Assembly: GCA_036584565.1 (NCBI GenBank)
Contig: JAZHDF010000020.1
Location: 1 to 28,141 of the forward strand
Direction: 5' to 3'
Length of the DNA: 28,141 nt
Source: UBA9337 sp036584565
GTDB lineage: Bacteria; Patescibacteriota; Minisyncoccia; Moranbacterales; UBA9337
Shown one piece after another: positions 14,552 through 23,793 of the stretch (positions within the stretch are counted from its first letter, which is position 1; each line of letters opens with the position of its first letter). The translations under genes were made by a program, and so were the position numbers. The notes below the pieces were generated by a model, which saw nothing but the letters and a program-made list of their open reading frames with translations, had not been told where the DNA came from and searched no databases.

Positions 14552-15556
14552 ATGATCAAAGTAGCAATCAACGGTTTCGGAAGAATCGGGCGTCCGTCTT
14601 TTAAAATAATTTTTGAAAGAGAGGATATGGAAGTGGTGGCGATTAACGATTTGGCCGATGCCGAGAGTCTGGCTTATTTATTAAAATACGACAGCGCTTA
14701 CGGAGTGTACGGTCGAGAGGTGCGAGCGGAAGGAAATAAAATAATTGTTGACGGTAAAGAATTTCCGGTTTTTTCCGAAAAAGAACCGGCTAAGTTGCCT
14801 TGGGGAGAATTGGGAGTAGATGTAGTTTTGGAATGCACCGGAATATTCGTGACTCAAGAGGGGGCCAAGGGTCACTTGGAGGCCGGAGCCAAGAAAGTGG
14901 TAATTTCCGCTCCCGCCAAGGATGAAAGTATCAAAACTTTTGTGAGCGGAGTTAATGAAAAAGATATAACTTCGGATGATCATATTATCTCCAATGCTTC
15001 TTGTACTACCAACTGTTTGGCGCCGGTGATGAAAGTTTTGGACGATGTTTTCGGAGTTGAAAAAGCGATGATGACTACGGTCCACAGTTATACCGCCACT
15101 CAGACAATTGTCGATGTGGCAACCGGCAAGGACAAGAGGCGAGGGAGAGCTTCCGGACAAAGCGTCATCCCTACCACCACCGGAGCAGCCGTGGCTACTA
15201 CGCTGGTTATCCCGAATTTAAAGGGTAGTTTTGACGGAATGGCTTTTCGTATTCCGACTATTGTCGGTTCGGCTTGCGATTTGACCGCTATTTTAAAAAA
15301 GGATGTCACGGAGGAGGAAATTAATCAAGCTTTAACGGAGGCATCCGATAATAATATGCGGGGGATTTTGCGAATTACGGACGAGGCTTTGGTTTCGAGA
15401 GATATTGTCGGCAATCCTCATTCGGCTATTGTGCAAAAAGAATTAACCAAAGTGGTGGGCGGAAATTTTGTAAAAATAATCGCTTGGTATGATAACGAGT
15501 GGGGCTATTCTTGTCGTTTGGTGGATATGGCCGATTTTATCGCGCATAAAATTTAA
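14552..15556 (+). CDS. gap: Glyceraldehyde-3-phosphate dehydrogenase
   Basis: 334 residues, full length. It oxidises glyceraldehyde-3-phosphate to 1,3-bisphosphoglycerate with NAD and phosphate in glycolysis. The Rossmann motif INGFGRIGR is at about 6-14. D33 (VAINDL) fits NAD over NADP. The catalytic signature ASCTTNCLAP has C151, and the general base is H178 in TTVHSYTATQ. The C-terminal WYDNEWGYS is present. It heads a co-oriented run and is followed by the D-aminoacylase-like gene after 23 nt. Nothing is unusual. Confidence 0.98.
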   Translation: MIKVAINGFGRIGRPSFKIIFEREDMEVVAINDLADAESLAYLLKYDSAYGVYGREVRAEGNKIIVDGKEFPVFSEKEPAKLPWGELGVDVVLECTGIFVTQEGAKGHLEAGAKKVVISAPAKDESIKTFVSGVNEKDITSDDHIISNASCTTNCLAPVMKVLDDVFGVEKAMMTTVHSYTATQTIVDVATGKDKRRGRASGQSVIPTTTGAAVATTLVIPNLKGSFDGMAFRIPTIVGSACDLTAILKKDVTEEEINQALTEASDNNMRGILRITDEALVSRDIVGNPHSAIVQKELTKVVGGNFVKIIAWYDNEWGYSCRLVDMADFIAHKI

Positions 15557-15579
15557 AATAAAAATATAATCAGATCTTT

Positions 15580-17151
15580 ATGTTTGACATTATTATAAAA
15601 AACGGAATAATAATCGACGGAACGGGTCGGGTAATGCACAAAGACGATATTGGAATAAAGGAAAGAAAAATTGTGGAAATCGGAGATCTTAGCAATGAGC
15701 GGGCGGATAAAGTTATTGAAGCAAAAAATAAATATGTGGCCCCGGGCTTTATCGATATCAATAATCATTCCGATACTCGCTGGAGAATTTTTTCCAATCC
15801 GGCCCTGGAGAGTCTGATTTATCAAGGAATTACCACTATTATCGGAGGTAATTGCGGATCCTCTTTGGCGCCTTTGCATAACTCCGAGATGATAAAATCG
15901 ATTCGAAAATGGATGGACATAGAGAAGATTAATGTTAATTGGGTAACAATGGAAGATTTCTTGGAGGAAGTGGAAAAAATCAAGCCGGCGGTTAATTTTG
16001 GCACCCTTATCGGTCACAGTACTTTAAGGAGGGGTATTATCGGAGACGCTACTCGGAACTTAATGGAAGATGAAATCAGGGTGATGGAGGAGATGACTAA
16101 GAAAGCTATGCAGGGAGGGGCATTCGGTTTATCGACCGGGTTGGTCTATTCTCATGCCAAGCTGGCCAATAAGAAGGAAATCGAACGTTTGGTTAGAATC
16201 GTGGCTAACTTTAACGGTATTTACACTACGCATGTCAGGGATGAATCGGATAAGATTTACGATTCGGTAAGCGAGGCGATAGAAACAGCCAAATCGGCCG
16301 GGGTAAGCTTGAGTATTTCTCATTTGAAAATAATGGGTGAGAAAAACTGGCCGATGATGGATCGGGTTTTAAAAAAGATTCAAGAGTCAAAAAAAGAAGG
16401 TTTGGATATCAGTTTTGATGTTTTTCCTTATACCGCCACCGGCTCGGTTTTGTATACTTTTCTTCCGGAATGGGTCTCTCGAGGCGGAAGAAAAATGATG
16501 CTTAGTCGCTTGAAGGATCCGAAAACAAAGGAACGAGTTATACAGGAAATGATAAAAGACAGTATTGATTATGCTAAAATTATCGTAGCGGTTTACTCTT
16601 TGGGCAAAACCTTAACTCGCAGAATTATCGCCGATATCGCTCATTCACAATGTAAGACTCCCGAAGAAACGGTAATTGATTTGTTGATTGCCAGCAACGG
16701 TCGGATTATTACCATTACCGAAGCTTTGAGCGAGGAAAATTTGGATAAAACTATACAACATCCGCTTAGTGTGATATCTTCAAATGGTTCCGGATATAAC
16801 ATTGCTCATAAATCTACCGGAGAATTGGTGCACCCTCGAGATTTCGGATCTTTTCCTAAGGTTTTAAATCATTATGTTAAGAAGAAAAGAATGATTACTT
16901 GGGAAGAAGCTATCAATAAGATGACCGGCCGACCGGCCGAGAAATTCGGCATAAAAAAGAGAGGATTTATAAAAATAGGCAATTATGCCGACATAGTTGT
17001 TTTTAACCCTGAGACAGTCAGTGATATGGCCACTATCAATAAGCCCTATCAATATCCGATCGGAATAGATTGTGTTTTGGTTAATGGTAACATTGCTTTG
17101 GAGGACGGGGTTTTAAGTGAAGAAAGATTTGGAAAAGCTTTAAGAAAATAA
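15580..17151 (+). CDS. D-aminoacylase-like amidohydrolase with altered active-site residues
   Basis: 523 residues with the layout of N-acyl-D-amino-acid deacylases: a small beta domain (IIIKNGIIIDGTG), a TIM-barrel metallo-domain and a C-terminal beta strand set (KIGNYADIVVFNP). Retained metal residues: H63 (NNHSD), C92 (GGNCGSS), H218 (TTHVRDES), H248 (SISHLK). Two conserved residues differ: the first His of the H-x-H is Asn (N61), and the usual S-D-G catalytic Asp is Asn (N402, SSNGSGYN). Spacing matches the family, so the substitutions are real positions rather than misreads of alignment. The enzyme may have a different chemistry or substrate. It sits next to murD and an aminotransferase, suggesting D-amino-acid or peptidoglycan metabolism. 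Confidence 0.82.
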   Translation: MFDIIIKNGIIIDGTGRVMHKDDIGIKERKIVEIGDLSNERADKVIEAKNKYVAPGFIDINNHSDTRWRIFSNPALESLIYQGITTIIGGNCGSSLAPLHNSEMIKSIRKWMDIEKINVNWVTMEDFLEEVEKIKPAVNFGTLIGHSTLRRGIIGDATRNLMEDEIRVMEEMTKKAMQGGAFGLSTGLVYSHAKLANKKEIERLVRIVANFNGIYTTHVRDESDKIYDSVSEAIETAKSAGVSLSISHLKIMGEKNWPMMDRVLKKIQESKKEGLDISFDVFPYTATGSVLYTFLPEWVSRGGRKMMLSRLKDPKTKERVIQEMIKDSIDYAKIIVAVYSLGKTLTRRIIADIAHSQCKTPEETVIDLLIASNGRIITITEALSEENLDKTIQHPLSVISSNGSGYNIAHKSTGELVHPRDFGSFPKVLNHYVKKKRMITWEEAINKMTGRPAEKFGIKKRGFIKIGNYADIVVFNPETVSDMATINKPYQYPIGIDCVLVNGNIALEDGVLSEERFGKALRK

Positions 17152-17162
17152 AAAATAACAAA

Positions 17163-18578
17163 GTGACGACCGAATATTTTAAAGACAAAAAAATAACTGT
17201 TTTCGGACTGGGTCTCTTGGGCGGGGGACTTGGGACGGTTAAATTTTTAGCCAAACACGGAGCTAAAAAAATAATTGTTACCGATATAAAGGATAAAAAT
17301 GAACTTGAGAAAAGTGTTGAAAAACTGAAAGGAATAAAAAATATTGAATTCGTCTTGGGTTATCATCGAATAGAGGATTTTACCAAGGTGGACATGGTAA
17401 TAAAAAATCCCCGGATACCCTGGAGCAATAAATATATAAAGGCGGCTATTGAAAACAAAATTCCCGTCGAAATGGATTCCAGTCTTTTTTTTAGATTTTG
17501 CAAAAATAAAATTATCGGAATTACCGGGACTAAGGGAAAGACCACCACTTCTTCGATGATTTTCGATTTGCTCAAAAATTGCGGCCAAAAACCGGTAATG
17601 GTGGGAGTGGGAGAGGAGCCGGTTTTGGATAAGTTGGAAGAATTAAAAAAGGATTCACTGGTCGTTTTTGAGCTTTCCAGTTGGCGCTTGTCCGCTTTGG
17701 GTCGATCGGGTTTAAGTCCTCAAATAGCGGTATTTAAAAATATTTTTCCCGATCATCTGAATTATTACAAGGACATGCAGGAGTATATTGATGATAAAAA
17801 AAATATTTGCAAATATCAAAAACCTTCGGATTGGTGTGTTTTTAACGGAGACGATGAAGTGATTGTAGATATCGCAAAGGAGGTAAAATCTCAATTGTTG
17901 GAATTTTCTTCGGAGCGAAAAAATATCGGACGTTCGGTTTTTTTTGAAGACGGTAAGATTTATTTGAATGACGGTATTGATATAAAGGTAATCGCCGATG
18001 AAAGTATTCTTAAAAATTTTACCAAACACAATCTTTATAATTTAATGCCGGCCATCGGGGTAGTTTTTACTTTGGGGATAAAATTCGAAAAAATAAAGAA
18101 GGCGATTTCAAAAATTAGAAATATTAATCATCGGATGGAATTTGTTGATGAAATAAGGGGAATAAAATATTACAATGACAGCGCGGCCACTATCCCTCAG
18201 GCGGCTATAGCCGCTTTGGAATGTTTTGACAGACCGATTATTTTGATTGCCGGCGGATCGGATAAGAATCTGGATTTCGATAAATTCGGTCAAGTTATAG
18301 TGCAAAAAGTTAAAGGCTTAATTTTGCTCAAAGGGGATGCGACCGAGAAATTGATTGAGAGTCTCAAACGAAATATTCCCGAAAGGGAGCATAAGCATTT
18401 TGAAGTGTTGGATTCAATGAATAAAGCGGTGGAAGAGGCGACTCGAGTAGCTGACAAAGAAGATATTGTTTTGCTTTCTCCCGGGGCGGCCAGCTTCGGT
18501 TTGTTTAAAAACGAGTTTGATCGAGGTGATAAATTTAAAGAGGCGGTAAGTGTTTTGAAGAGGGAATATTATAAGTAG
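17163..18578 (+). CDS. murD: UDP-N-acetylmuramoyl-L-alanine:D-glutamate ligase
   Basis: 471 residues from a GTG start, which is 11 nt after the preceding stop. MurD adds D-glutamate to UDP-MurNAc-L-Ala using ATP, in the cytoplasm. An N-terminal Rossmann-like domain (ITVFGLGLLGGG) is followed by the ATP P-loop GTKGKTTTS (about 122-130). The Mur central domain has NIFPDHLNYY and NGDD. The C-terminal domain starts with NHRMEFV and YNDSAATIP. The MurD-type ending SPGAASFGLFKNEFDRGDKF is present, distinguishing it from MurC, MurE and MurF. It lies between the D-aminoacylase-like gene and a class-IV aminotransferase, which might supply D-glutamate. Confidence 0.94.
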   Translation: MTTEYFKDKKITVFGLGLLGGGLGTVKFLAKHGAKKIIVTDIKDKNELEKSVEKLKGIKNIEFVLGYHRIEDFTKVDMVIKNPRIPWSNKYIKAAIENKIPVEMDSSLFFRFCKNKIIGITGTKGKTTTSSMIFDLLKNCGQKPVMVGVGEEPVLDKLEELKKDSLVVFELSSWRLSALGRSGLSPQIAVFKNIFPDHLNYYKDMQEYIDDKKNICKYQKPSDWCVFNGDDEVIVDIAKEVKSQLLEFSSERKNIGRSVFFEDGKIYLNDGIDIKVIADESILKNFTKHNLYNLMPAIGVVFTLGIKFEKIKKAISKIRNINHRMEFVDEIRGIKYYNDSAATIPQAAIAALECFDRPIILIAGGSDKNLDFDKFGQVIVQKVKGLILLKGDATEKLIESLKRNIPEREHKHFEVLDSMNKAVEEATRVADKEDIVLLSPGAASFGLFKNEFDRGDKFKEAVSVLKREYYK

Positions 18579-18585
18579 GTTGCGT

Positions 18586-19449
18586 ATGAAAGATAATTTT
18601 TGTTATTTTAACGGTGCTATCATAAAATTTGATAAAATAAAAATAAGTCCTTTTGATTTGGGATTTGTTAGAGGTTACGGGATTTTTGATGCCATGCGGA
18701 CTTCTAACGGGATTCCTTTTTGCCTTGAGGAGCATTGGGATAAATTTCAAAAGTCGGCTCATTTTTTGGATTTAAAAATTCCGCTAGACAAAGAAGAATT
18801 TGAAAAAATTATACAATTTCTTTTGAAAAAAAATAATTTCAAAGAAATGGCCATCAAGACTATTTTGACCGGTGGAGAGTCGAAGAACGGTTTTATTCGG
18901 GGAGGTGCGGAAACTTTTTTGATTTTAGCGGACAATTTGGACAATTACATTTTGGATGAAAAAATTTATCAAAAAGGGGTAAAGGTTATAAAAAAAGAAT
19001 ACGAGCGCCCTTGTCCGGAGATAAAAAACTTAAATTACCTTTTCCCTTTAAATATTCAAAAAGAAAAAAATCAATCCGGGGCGATGGAGATTGTTTATGT
19101 CAATCAAGGAAAAATTTTGGAGTGTTCGACCAGTAATATTTTTATGGTAAAAAATAAAACCATTGTTGCGCCGAAAAAAGGTGTTTTTTCGGGCACCTTG
19201 AGAAACTTGGTGATTCGTTTGGCTAAGGAAAATAATTTATCCGTAGAGGAGAGGGATATTAAAAAAGATGAATTTAAAAAAGCGGATGAAATTTTTTTGA
19301 CCGCTACCTATAAGAAAATTGTGCCGGTGGTAAAAGTTGATGAAGAAAAGGTGGCTGATGGAAGAGTCGGTGAAATAACCAAGAAATTAATGTTTCTTTT
19401 GGATGATTTTATAAGTAATTACGGAAAAAAATATGGAAAAAGTTTATGA
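18586..19449 (+). CDS. Class-IV PLP aminotransferase (D-amino-acid or branched-chain type)
   Basis: 287 residues from ATG 18586; a TTG at 18580 would add two residues. The fold-type IV core is intact: the DLGFVRGYGIFDAMRT start (about 24-39), the PLP lysine K147 (EIKNLNYL), E179 in ILECSTSNIF, and the PKKGVFSGTLRNLVI phosphate-binding segment. These enzymes include D-alanine/D-glutamate aminotransferase, branched-chain aminotransferase and aminodeoxychorismate lyase, hard to separate by eye. Immediate contact with murD (7 nt) favours making D-glutamate, but that is inference. Its end overlaps the next gene by 17 nt, indicating one transcript. Confidence 0.85.
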   Translation: MKDNFCYFNGAIIKFDKIKISPFDLGFVRGYGIFDAMRTSNGIPFCLEEHWDKFQKSAHFLDLKIPLDKEEFEKIIQFLLKKNNFKEMAIKTILTGGESKNGFIRGGAETFLILADNLDNYILDEKIYQKGVKVIKKEYERPCPEIKNLNYLFPLNIQKEKNQSGAMEIVYVNQGKILECSTSNIFMVKNKTIVAPKKGVFSGTLRNLVIRLAKENNLSVEERDIKKDEFKKADEIFLTATYKKIVPVVKVDEEKVADGRVGEITKKLMFLLDDFISNYGKKYGKSL

Positions 19450-20356
19450 TTTGGCGATTATCGGCGCCGGTCCGGCCGGGTTAAACGCCTCTCTTTATGC
19501 CTCTCGTTACGGCCTTAGGAATATTATCATCGGAGGCGTGCCGGGCGGCTTAACTTCTCAAATTCATCAAATCGGCAATTGGTTGGGTTCTCCCGATATT
19601 TCCGGTTTTGATTTTGTTAAGCAAACCACCGCACACGTCAAAAAATATGATACGGAGATGACGAGCTGTTTGGTGGATGAAATAAAAAAAGAGGCGGATA
19701 ATCAGTTTATTGTTTTTTTATCCAACGGTTCAAAATTAAGGGCCAAAACAGTCCTGATTGCCACCGGCTCAAAACATCGTAAATTGAGCGTATCCGGAGA
19801 AAAGGAATTTTTGGGAAAAGGAGTTTCTTATTGTGCCACTTGCGACGGATTTTTTTATCGAGATAAAGTTGTCGGGGTAATCGGGGGAAGCGACAGTGCC
19901 GTTTCGGCGGCGGTTTTTTTGGGAGATATCGCTTCAAAAATTTATCTTATTTATCGAGGAGAAAAGCTTCGGGCGGAAAATTTTTGGGTAAAGGCGGCGG
20001 AGAAAAATCCCAAAATTGAAATTATTTTTAATACCAACATTACCGAGTTTAAAGGGGTGGAAAAATTAACCGAGGTTATCCTTGACAATCCTTATCAAGG
20101 GGAAAATAGTTTAAAAATCGACGGGGTTTTTGTTGAGATAGGCTTTATTCCCAATACGGAATTGATAAAGAATTTGGAAATTGAGTTGGATGATGAGGGC
20201 TTGATAAGAATAGAAAACGATGGAAGAACTTCTCTTGCCGGAGTTTGGGCGGCCGGAGATATTACCACCGGATCAAATAAATTCAAACAAATTATTACGG
20301 CTGCCGCCGAGGGAGCCGTTGCCGCCAATAGCATTTTGGCTTATTTAAAAAAATAA
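19433..20356 (+). CDS. trxB: Thioredoxin-reductase-like flavoprotein
   Basis: 307 residues, the low-molecular-weight class. It passes electrons from a reduced cofactor through FAD and a disulfide to thioredoxin. FAD motif GAGPAG is at 11-16, the redox pair C134-A-T-C137 (VSYCATCDG) is intact, the second Rossmann motif is GGSDSAVSAA (151-160), and the C-terminal FAD motif GVWAAGDITT is present. The segment that grips the NADPH 2'-phosphate (HRRxxxR in E. coli) reads YRGEKLR, so cofactor preference may differ. Overlaps the aminotransferase by 17 nt and is 4 nt from the GT4 gene. The thioredoxin itself is not in the window. Confidence 0.9.
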   Translation: MEKVYDLAIIGAGPAGLNASLYASRYGLRNIIIGGVPGGLTSQIHQIGNWLGSPDISGFDFVKQTTAHVKKYDTEMTSCLVDEIKKEADNQFIVFLSNGSKLRAKTVLIATGSKHRKLSVSGEKEFLGKGVSYCATCDGFFYRDKVVGVIGGSDSAVSAAVFLGDIASKIYLIYRGEKLRAENFWVKAAEKNPKIEIIFNTNITEFKGVEKLTEVILDNPYQGENSLKIDGVFVEIGFIPNTELIKNLEIELDDEGLIRIENDGRTSLAGVWAAGDITTGSNKFKQIITAAAEGAVAANSILAYLKK

Positions 20357-20360
20357 AAAT

Positions 20361-21488
20361 ATGCGAATTGGAATTGATGCCAGATTTTACGGCAGTGTCG
20401 GCAAGGGTCTGGGTCGGTATGTGCAAAAATTAATCGAAAATTTGGAAAAAATTGACAAAGAAAATCAATATTTTATTTTTTTACGCAAAGAAAATTTCAA
20501 TGAGTTTGTTCCTAAAAATAAGAATTTCAAGAAGGTTTTGGCGGATTATCGATGGTATACGTTTTCCGAGCAAATCAATATGCCGAGAATTCTTTATCGG
20601 CATAAGTTGGACTTGGTTCATTTTCCGCACTTCAATGTGCCGGTTTTTTATCGCAAGAAATTTATTATTACTATTCACGATTTGATTTTGTTACATTTCC
20701 CCACCCTTAGAGCCACCGGCTTGAACCCTGTTTTTTACGGATGCAAATATTTGGCTTATAAACTGGTTATTGGAAGCGCTATTCGTCGCTCAAAAAAGGT
20801 TATTACCGTCTCCAATTTCAGTAAAGAGGATATATTGAGAAATTATTCTTTTTTGAAACAAGAAAAGGTAGGGGTAACTTACGAGGCTTGTGATTCTTTG
20901 GCGGATGAAAATAAGGAAATTGAAAATAGGGAGGATGTTTTGAAAAAATATGATATAATAAAGCCGTATCTTTTATATGTTGGCAATGCTTATCCGCACA
21001 AGAATTTAGAGGGATTACTCGAGGCGTGGAAAATTTTTGCCGAAAAGGAGCTTGAAACTCGACTGGTGTTGGTGGGTAAAGAGGATTATTTTTATCGGAG
21101 GTTAAAAGAGAAAATCAAGGATGAAAAAATCGCGCGAGTGGTTTTAGCCGGTTTTGTCAAAGACGCCGATTTGATTTATATTTATCGGCAGGCCTCGGTT
21201 TATATTTTTCCTTCTCTTTATGAAGGTTTCGGTCTTCCGCCCCTGGAAGCAATGTCTCTGGGAGTGCCGGTTATTTCCAATTCTCACGGTTGTATGCGGG
21301 AAGTTTTGGGTGAGGCGGCTTATTATTTCAACGGACAAGACAAAAATTCAATAAAAGAAGCTATTGAGAAATTATTGCGAGATTCCGTTTTAAGAGCAAG
21401 GCTTATTTCCAGGGGACATGAGAAAGTTCGAGAGTACAGTTGGGCAAAGATGGTTGATCAAACTTTGGAAATTTACAAGCAGGCTTAA
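20361..21488 (+). CDS. GT-B fold glycosyltransferase family 4
   Basis: 375 residues. The opening MRIGIDARFY with GKGLGRYVQKL is typical of GT4 acceptor domains. The donor half begins near YLLYVGNAYPHKNLEGLLEA (about 198-217). The family signature E-x7-E is present in PSLYEGFGLPPLEAMSLGVPV. These enzymes retain anomeric configuration and typically build cell-surface polysaccharide or glycolipid with a nucleotide-sugar donor. No membrane helix, so cytoplasmic or peripheral. It is followed by a DUF4012 protein, a pairing I recall from other CPR genomes and consistent with surface-glycan work. Donor unknown. Confidence 0.92.
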   Translation: MRIGIDARFYGSVGKGLGRYVQKLIENLEKIDKENQYFIFLRKENFNEFVPKNKNFKKVLADYRWYTFSEQINMPRILYRHKLDLVHFPHFNVPVFYRKKFIITIHDLILLHFPTLRATGLNPVFYGCKYLAYKLVIGSAIRRSKKVITVSNFSKEDILRNYSFLKQEKVGVTYEACDSLADENKEIENREDVLKKYDIIKPYLLYVGNAYPHKNLEGLLEAWKIFAEKELETRLVLVGKEDYFYRRLKEKIKDEKIARVVLAGFVKDADLIYIYRQASVYIFPSLYEGFGLPPLEAMSLGVPVISNSHGCMREVLGEAAYYFNGQDKNSIKEAIEKLLRDSVLRARLISRGHEKVREYSWAKMVDQTLEIYKQA

Positions 21489-21512
21489 TTCAAGAAATTG
21501 TTTTTTTCAATT

Positions 21513-23765
21513 ATGGACATCAAAAGAAAAAAAAGATTTCCGGAAAAAACGACAATATCCGATTTGTCTTCAAATTTGGAAAGAGAGGGAAATCTTGAAG
21601 ATGATTTTGAATGTCGAGTCTATCGATTCGGTCAGACTTTTGATATTGATAAGGAGAATGACTTAATTCAAAAGAGACCTTCCGCAGTCAAAAGAGAATA
21701 TCCCGCTCGAGCCGATCTTAGTAAGCGGAAAGTTAATAAGAATTCATTTGAATTTGTAAAAGTCCCGCAAGTTAAACCGCGCAAAAAAAAGAAAAAATCC
21801 CTTTATTTTTACGTTCTTGTTTTTTTAACAGTTTCCGTTCTAACGGGGGGTTTTTTCTATTACCATAAAGGCTTAGATACGCAAAAGAAGGTTTTGGGGG
21901 TCAGTCGGGATGCTTATCAGGATGTTAATTCGGCGATTGAGGGCGCCAAGAATCAGGATTTCGCTCTTTCGGCGGATAAATTTAAATCGGCCTATGAAAA
22001 TTTTTCTCGGATGGCCGAATCTTTGGAAGGGTTAGGTAAGGGAGTAATCGATATTTCCCGTTTTATGCCGGGAGCTTCAAAATTATCTTCCGGTTATTAT
22101 TTGACTCAGGCCGGAAAAAATTTATCTTTAGCGGGAGAAAAAATTAGTCGATCAGGCGGAAATTTCGAGGAATTAAAAAATAGGGCCAAGCGAGGAGAGG
22201 ATAGCGAGGTTTCAGTTCTGGAAATATTTAAAACTTTGGATGCGGATTTAAGTGAGATTAGGGGTTACCTTAACGAAGCTCAAAATAATCTTGATAAAGT
22301 TAAAATCGAAGATTTGCCCTTGGAAAATCAATCCGAAATTGCTTCTTTGAAAGCCAAGTTGCCGGTGATTAACGACTTAGTAAAAAACTTTTTTGATAAC
22401 AGTCATATTGTGGCCGATTTTTTGGGAGCCAACGGAGCGCGAAAATATTTATTTTTATTTCAAAATAATCAAGAGATGCGCCCAACCGGGGGATTTATCG
22501 GTAGCTATGGAGTTTTGGATATTGACGGGAGCGGGAGAATAAGGAATTTTTTCATTGACGGAATTTTTAATCCCGACGGCCAGCTTTTGGATAAAGTTGT
22601 TCCGCCCAAACCGATTCAAAAGATAAGTGTGGCTTGGAGTTTACATGACAGCAATTGGTTTCCGGATTTTCCTTTGTCCGCTCAAAAAGCTATGCTTTTT
22701 TACGAAAAAACCGGCGGTCCGACGGTAGATGGAGTGATTACTCTCACTCCGACAGTAATTCAAAAACTTTTTGACATTACCGGACCGATTGAAATGCCCG
22801 AATACGGAGTGACTTTGACCAAAGAAAATTTCATTCAAAATATTCAGTATGAAGTGGAAGTTGATTATGATAAAGAAGAAAATCGTCCCAAAAAAATATT
22901 GTCCGATTTGGCTCCGATAATTTTGGATAGGATATCGCAGACTAAGGATGCGGGAACGATTTTGGCCACTATGGATATTTTAAATGAAGCTTTAAAAGAA
23001 AAGCATATCTTACTTTATTTTACCAATGAAGAATTGCAATCCATAATATCAAGTTTGGGTTGGTCGGGAGAGGTTTTAGCGGCGAATGATGATTATTTAA
23101 GTGTTATCAATACCAATATTAACGGGTTTAAGACCGATGGCGTTGTAGAAGAAAAAATATTTCATGAAGTAAAGATTCATTCCAATGGTGAGATTATCGA
23201 TACAGTTTCAATTAACAGAAAACATCTGGGTGGAAAAACCGATTATGAGTGGTGGAATAAGGTGAATGCCGATTATATGCGAGTTTATGTTCCCGAGGGG
23301 GCGGAGCTTTTGGCGGTTGAGGGTCAAACCAGGGAAATAAATGAAGATGTGGTTGATTATCAATCTTTAAATTATGAATTTGATCCCGACGTAAAAAATG
23401 AGGAAGTTGCAATGAAGATAGATTCCAGAACGGGAACTCGGATATATAATGAAAGAGGTAAAACCGTTTTTGCCAATTGGGTTTATGTTAGTCCGCAAGA
23501 GGAGGTCACGATAAAATACCGCTACAAATTGCCTTTTAAATACGATGGGGATATAAAATCTTATTCTTTTATGGCCCAAAAACAATCGGGTAGTCCGGGA
23601 AGTAAATTTGAACTTTCCGTCAAGTATCCCAAGGGTTGGAGTCTGAATTGGCAAAATGAAGAGTTGCGGGGATGCGATTCGGAAGATGATAATATGAAAA
23701 AAATTTGCTTTTCGGGCGATTTAAGAACGGATAAATTTTTGGGAGCCGTTTTTACGGAGAAATAA
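21513..23765 (+). CDS. DUF4012-domain membrane-anchored surface protein
   Basis: 750 residues from ATG 21513; a TTG at 21498 is also in frame. The N-terminal 90 residues are basic and cytoplasmic, followed by one membrane helix (about 96-118, LYFYVLVFLTVSVLTGGFFY). A helical region then leads to the DUF4012 core: FLFQNNQEMRPTGGFIGSYG (about 310-330), FIDGIFNPDGQL and SLHDSNWFPDFPLSAQKAM. The C-terminal part is beta-rich (WYNKVNADYMRVYVPEG-like strands). DUF4012 proteins are frequent in Patescibacteria and Actinobacteria surface-polysaccharide loci, with no firm biochemical role; the core has some resemblance to LytR-CpsA-Psr-type ligases in my memory, which I cannot test here. It ends the gap-to-DUF4012 run, next to GT4. 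Confidence 0.88.
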   Translation: MDIKRKKRFPEKTTISDLSSNLEREGNLEDDFECRVYRFGQTFDIDKENDLIQKRPSAVKREYPARADLSKRKVNKNSFEFVKVPQVKPRKKKKKSLYFYVLVFLTVSVLTGGFFYYHKGLDTQKKVLGVSRDAYQDVNSAIEGAKNQDFALSADKFKSAYENFSRMAESLEGLGKGVIDISRFMPGASKLSSGYYLTQAGKNLSLAGEKISRSGGNFEELKNRAKRGEDSEVSVLEIFKTLDADLSEIRGYLNEAQNNLDKVKIEDLPLENQSEIASLKAKLPVINDLVKNFFDNSHIVADFLGANGARKYLFLFQNNQEMRPTGGFIGSYGVLDIDGSGRIRNFFIDGIFNPDGQLLDKVVPPKPIQKISVAWSLHDSNWFPDFPLSAQKAMLFYEKTGGPTVDGVITLTPTVIQKLFDITGPIEMPEYGVTLTKENFIQNIQYEVEVDYDKEENRPKKILSDLAPIILDRISQTKDAGTILATMDILNEALKEKHILLYFTNEELQSIISSLGWSGEVLAANDDYLSVINTNINGFKTDGVVEEKIFHEVKIHSNGEIIDTVSINRKHLGGKTDYEWWNKVNADYMRVYVPEGAELLAVEGQTREINEDVVDYQSLNYEFDPDVKNEEVAMKIDSRTGTRIYNERGKTVFANWVYVSPQEEVTIKYRYKLPFKYDGDIKSYSFMAQKQSGSPGSKFELSVKYPKGWSLNWQNEELRGCDSEDDNMKKICFSGDLRTDKFLGAVFTEK

Positions 23766-23769
23766 AAAA

Positions 23770-23793
23770 CCGGTGATGCTATGGCATCACCGG
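23770..23793 (-). terminator. Intrinsic terminator of the minus-strand gene 23787-24386
   Basis: Perfect 10-bp stem CCGGTGATGC / GCATCACCGG with loop TATG. On the minus strand it is followed by GTTTTTTATTT, a good T tract; on the plus strand no T run follows. The stop codon of the minus-strand gene lies inside the stem. It also separates the gene from the DUF4012 gene. Confidence 0.85.

Noticed and set aside
23770..23793. Hairpin as terminator of the DUF4012 gene on the plus strand
   Set aside because: No T run follows on the plus strand, whereas the minus strand has six T; it may still slow plus-strand transcription.
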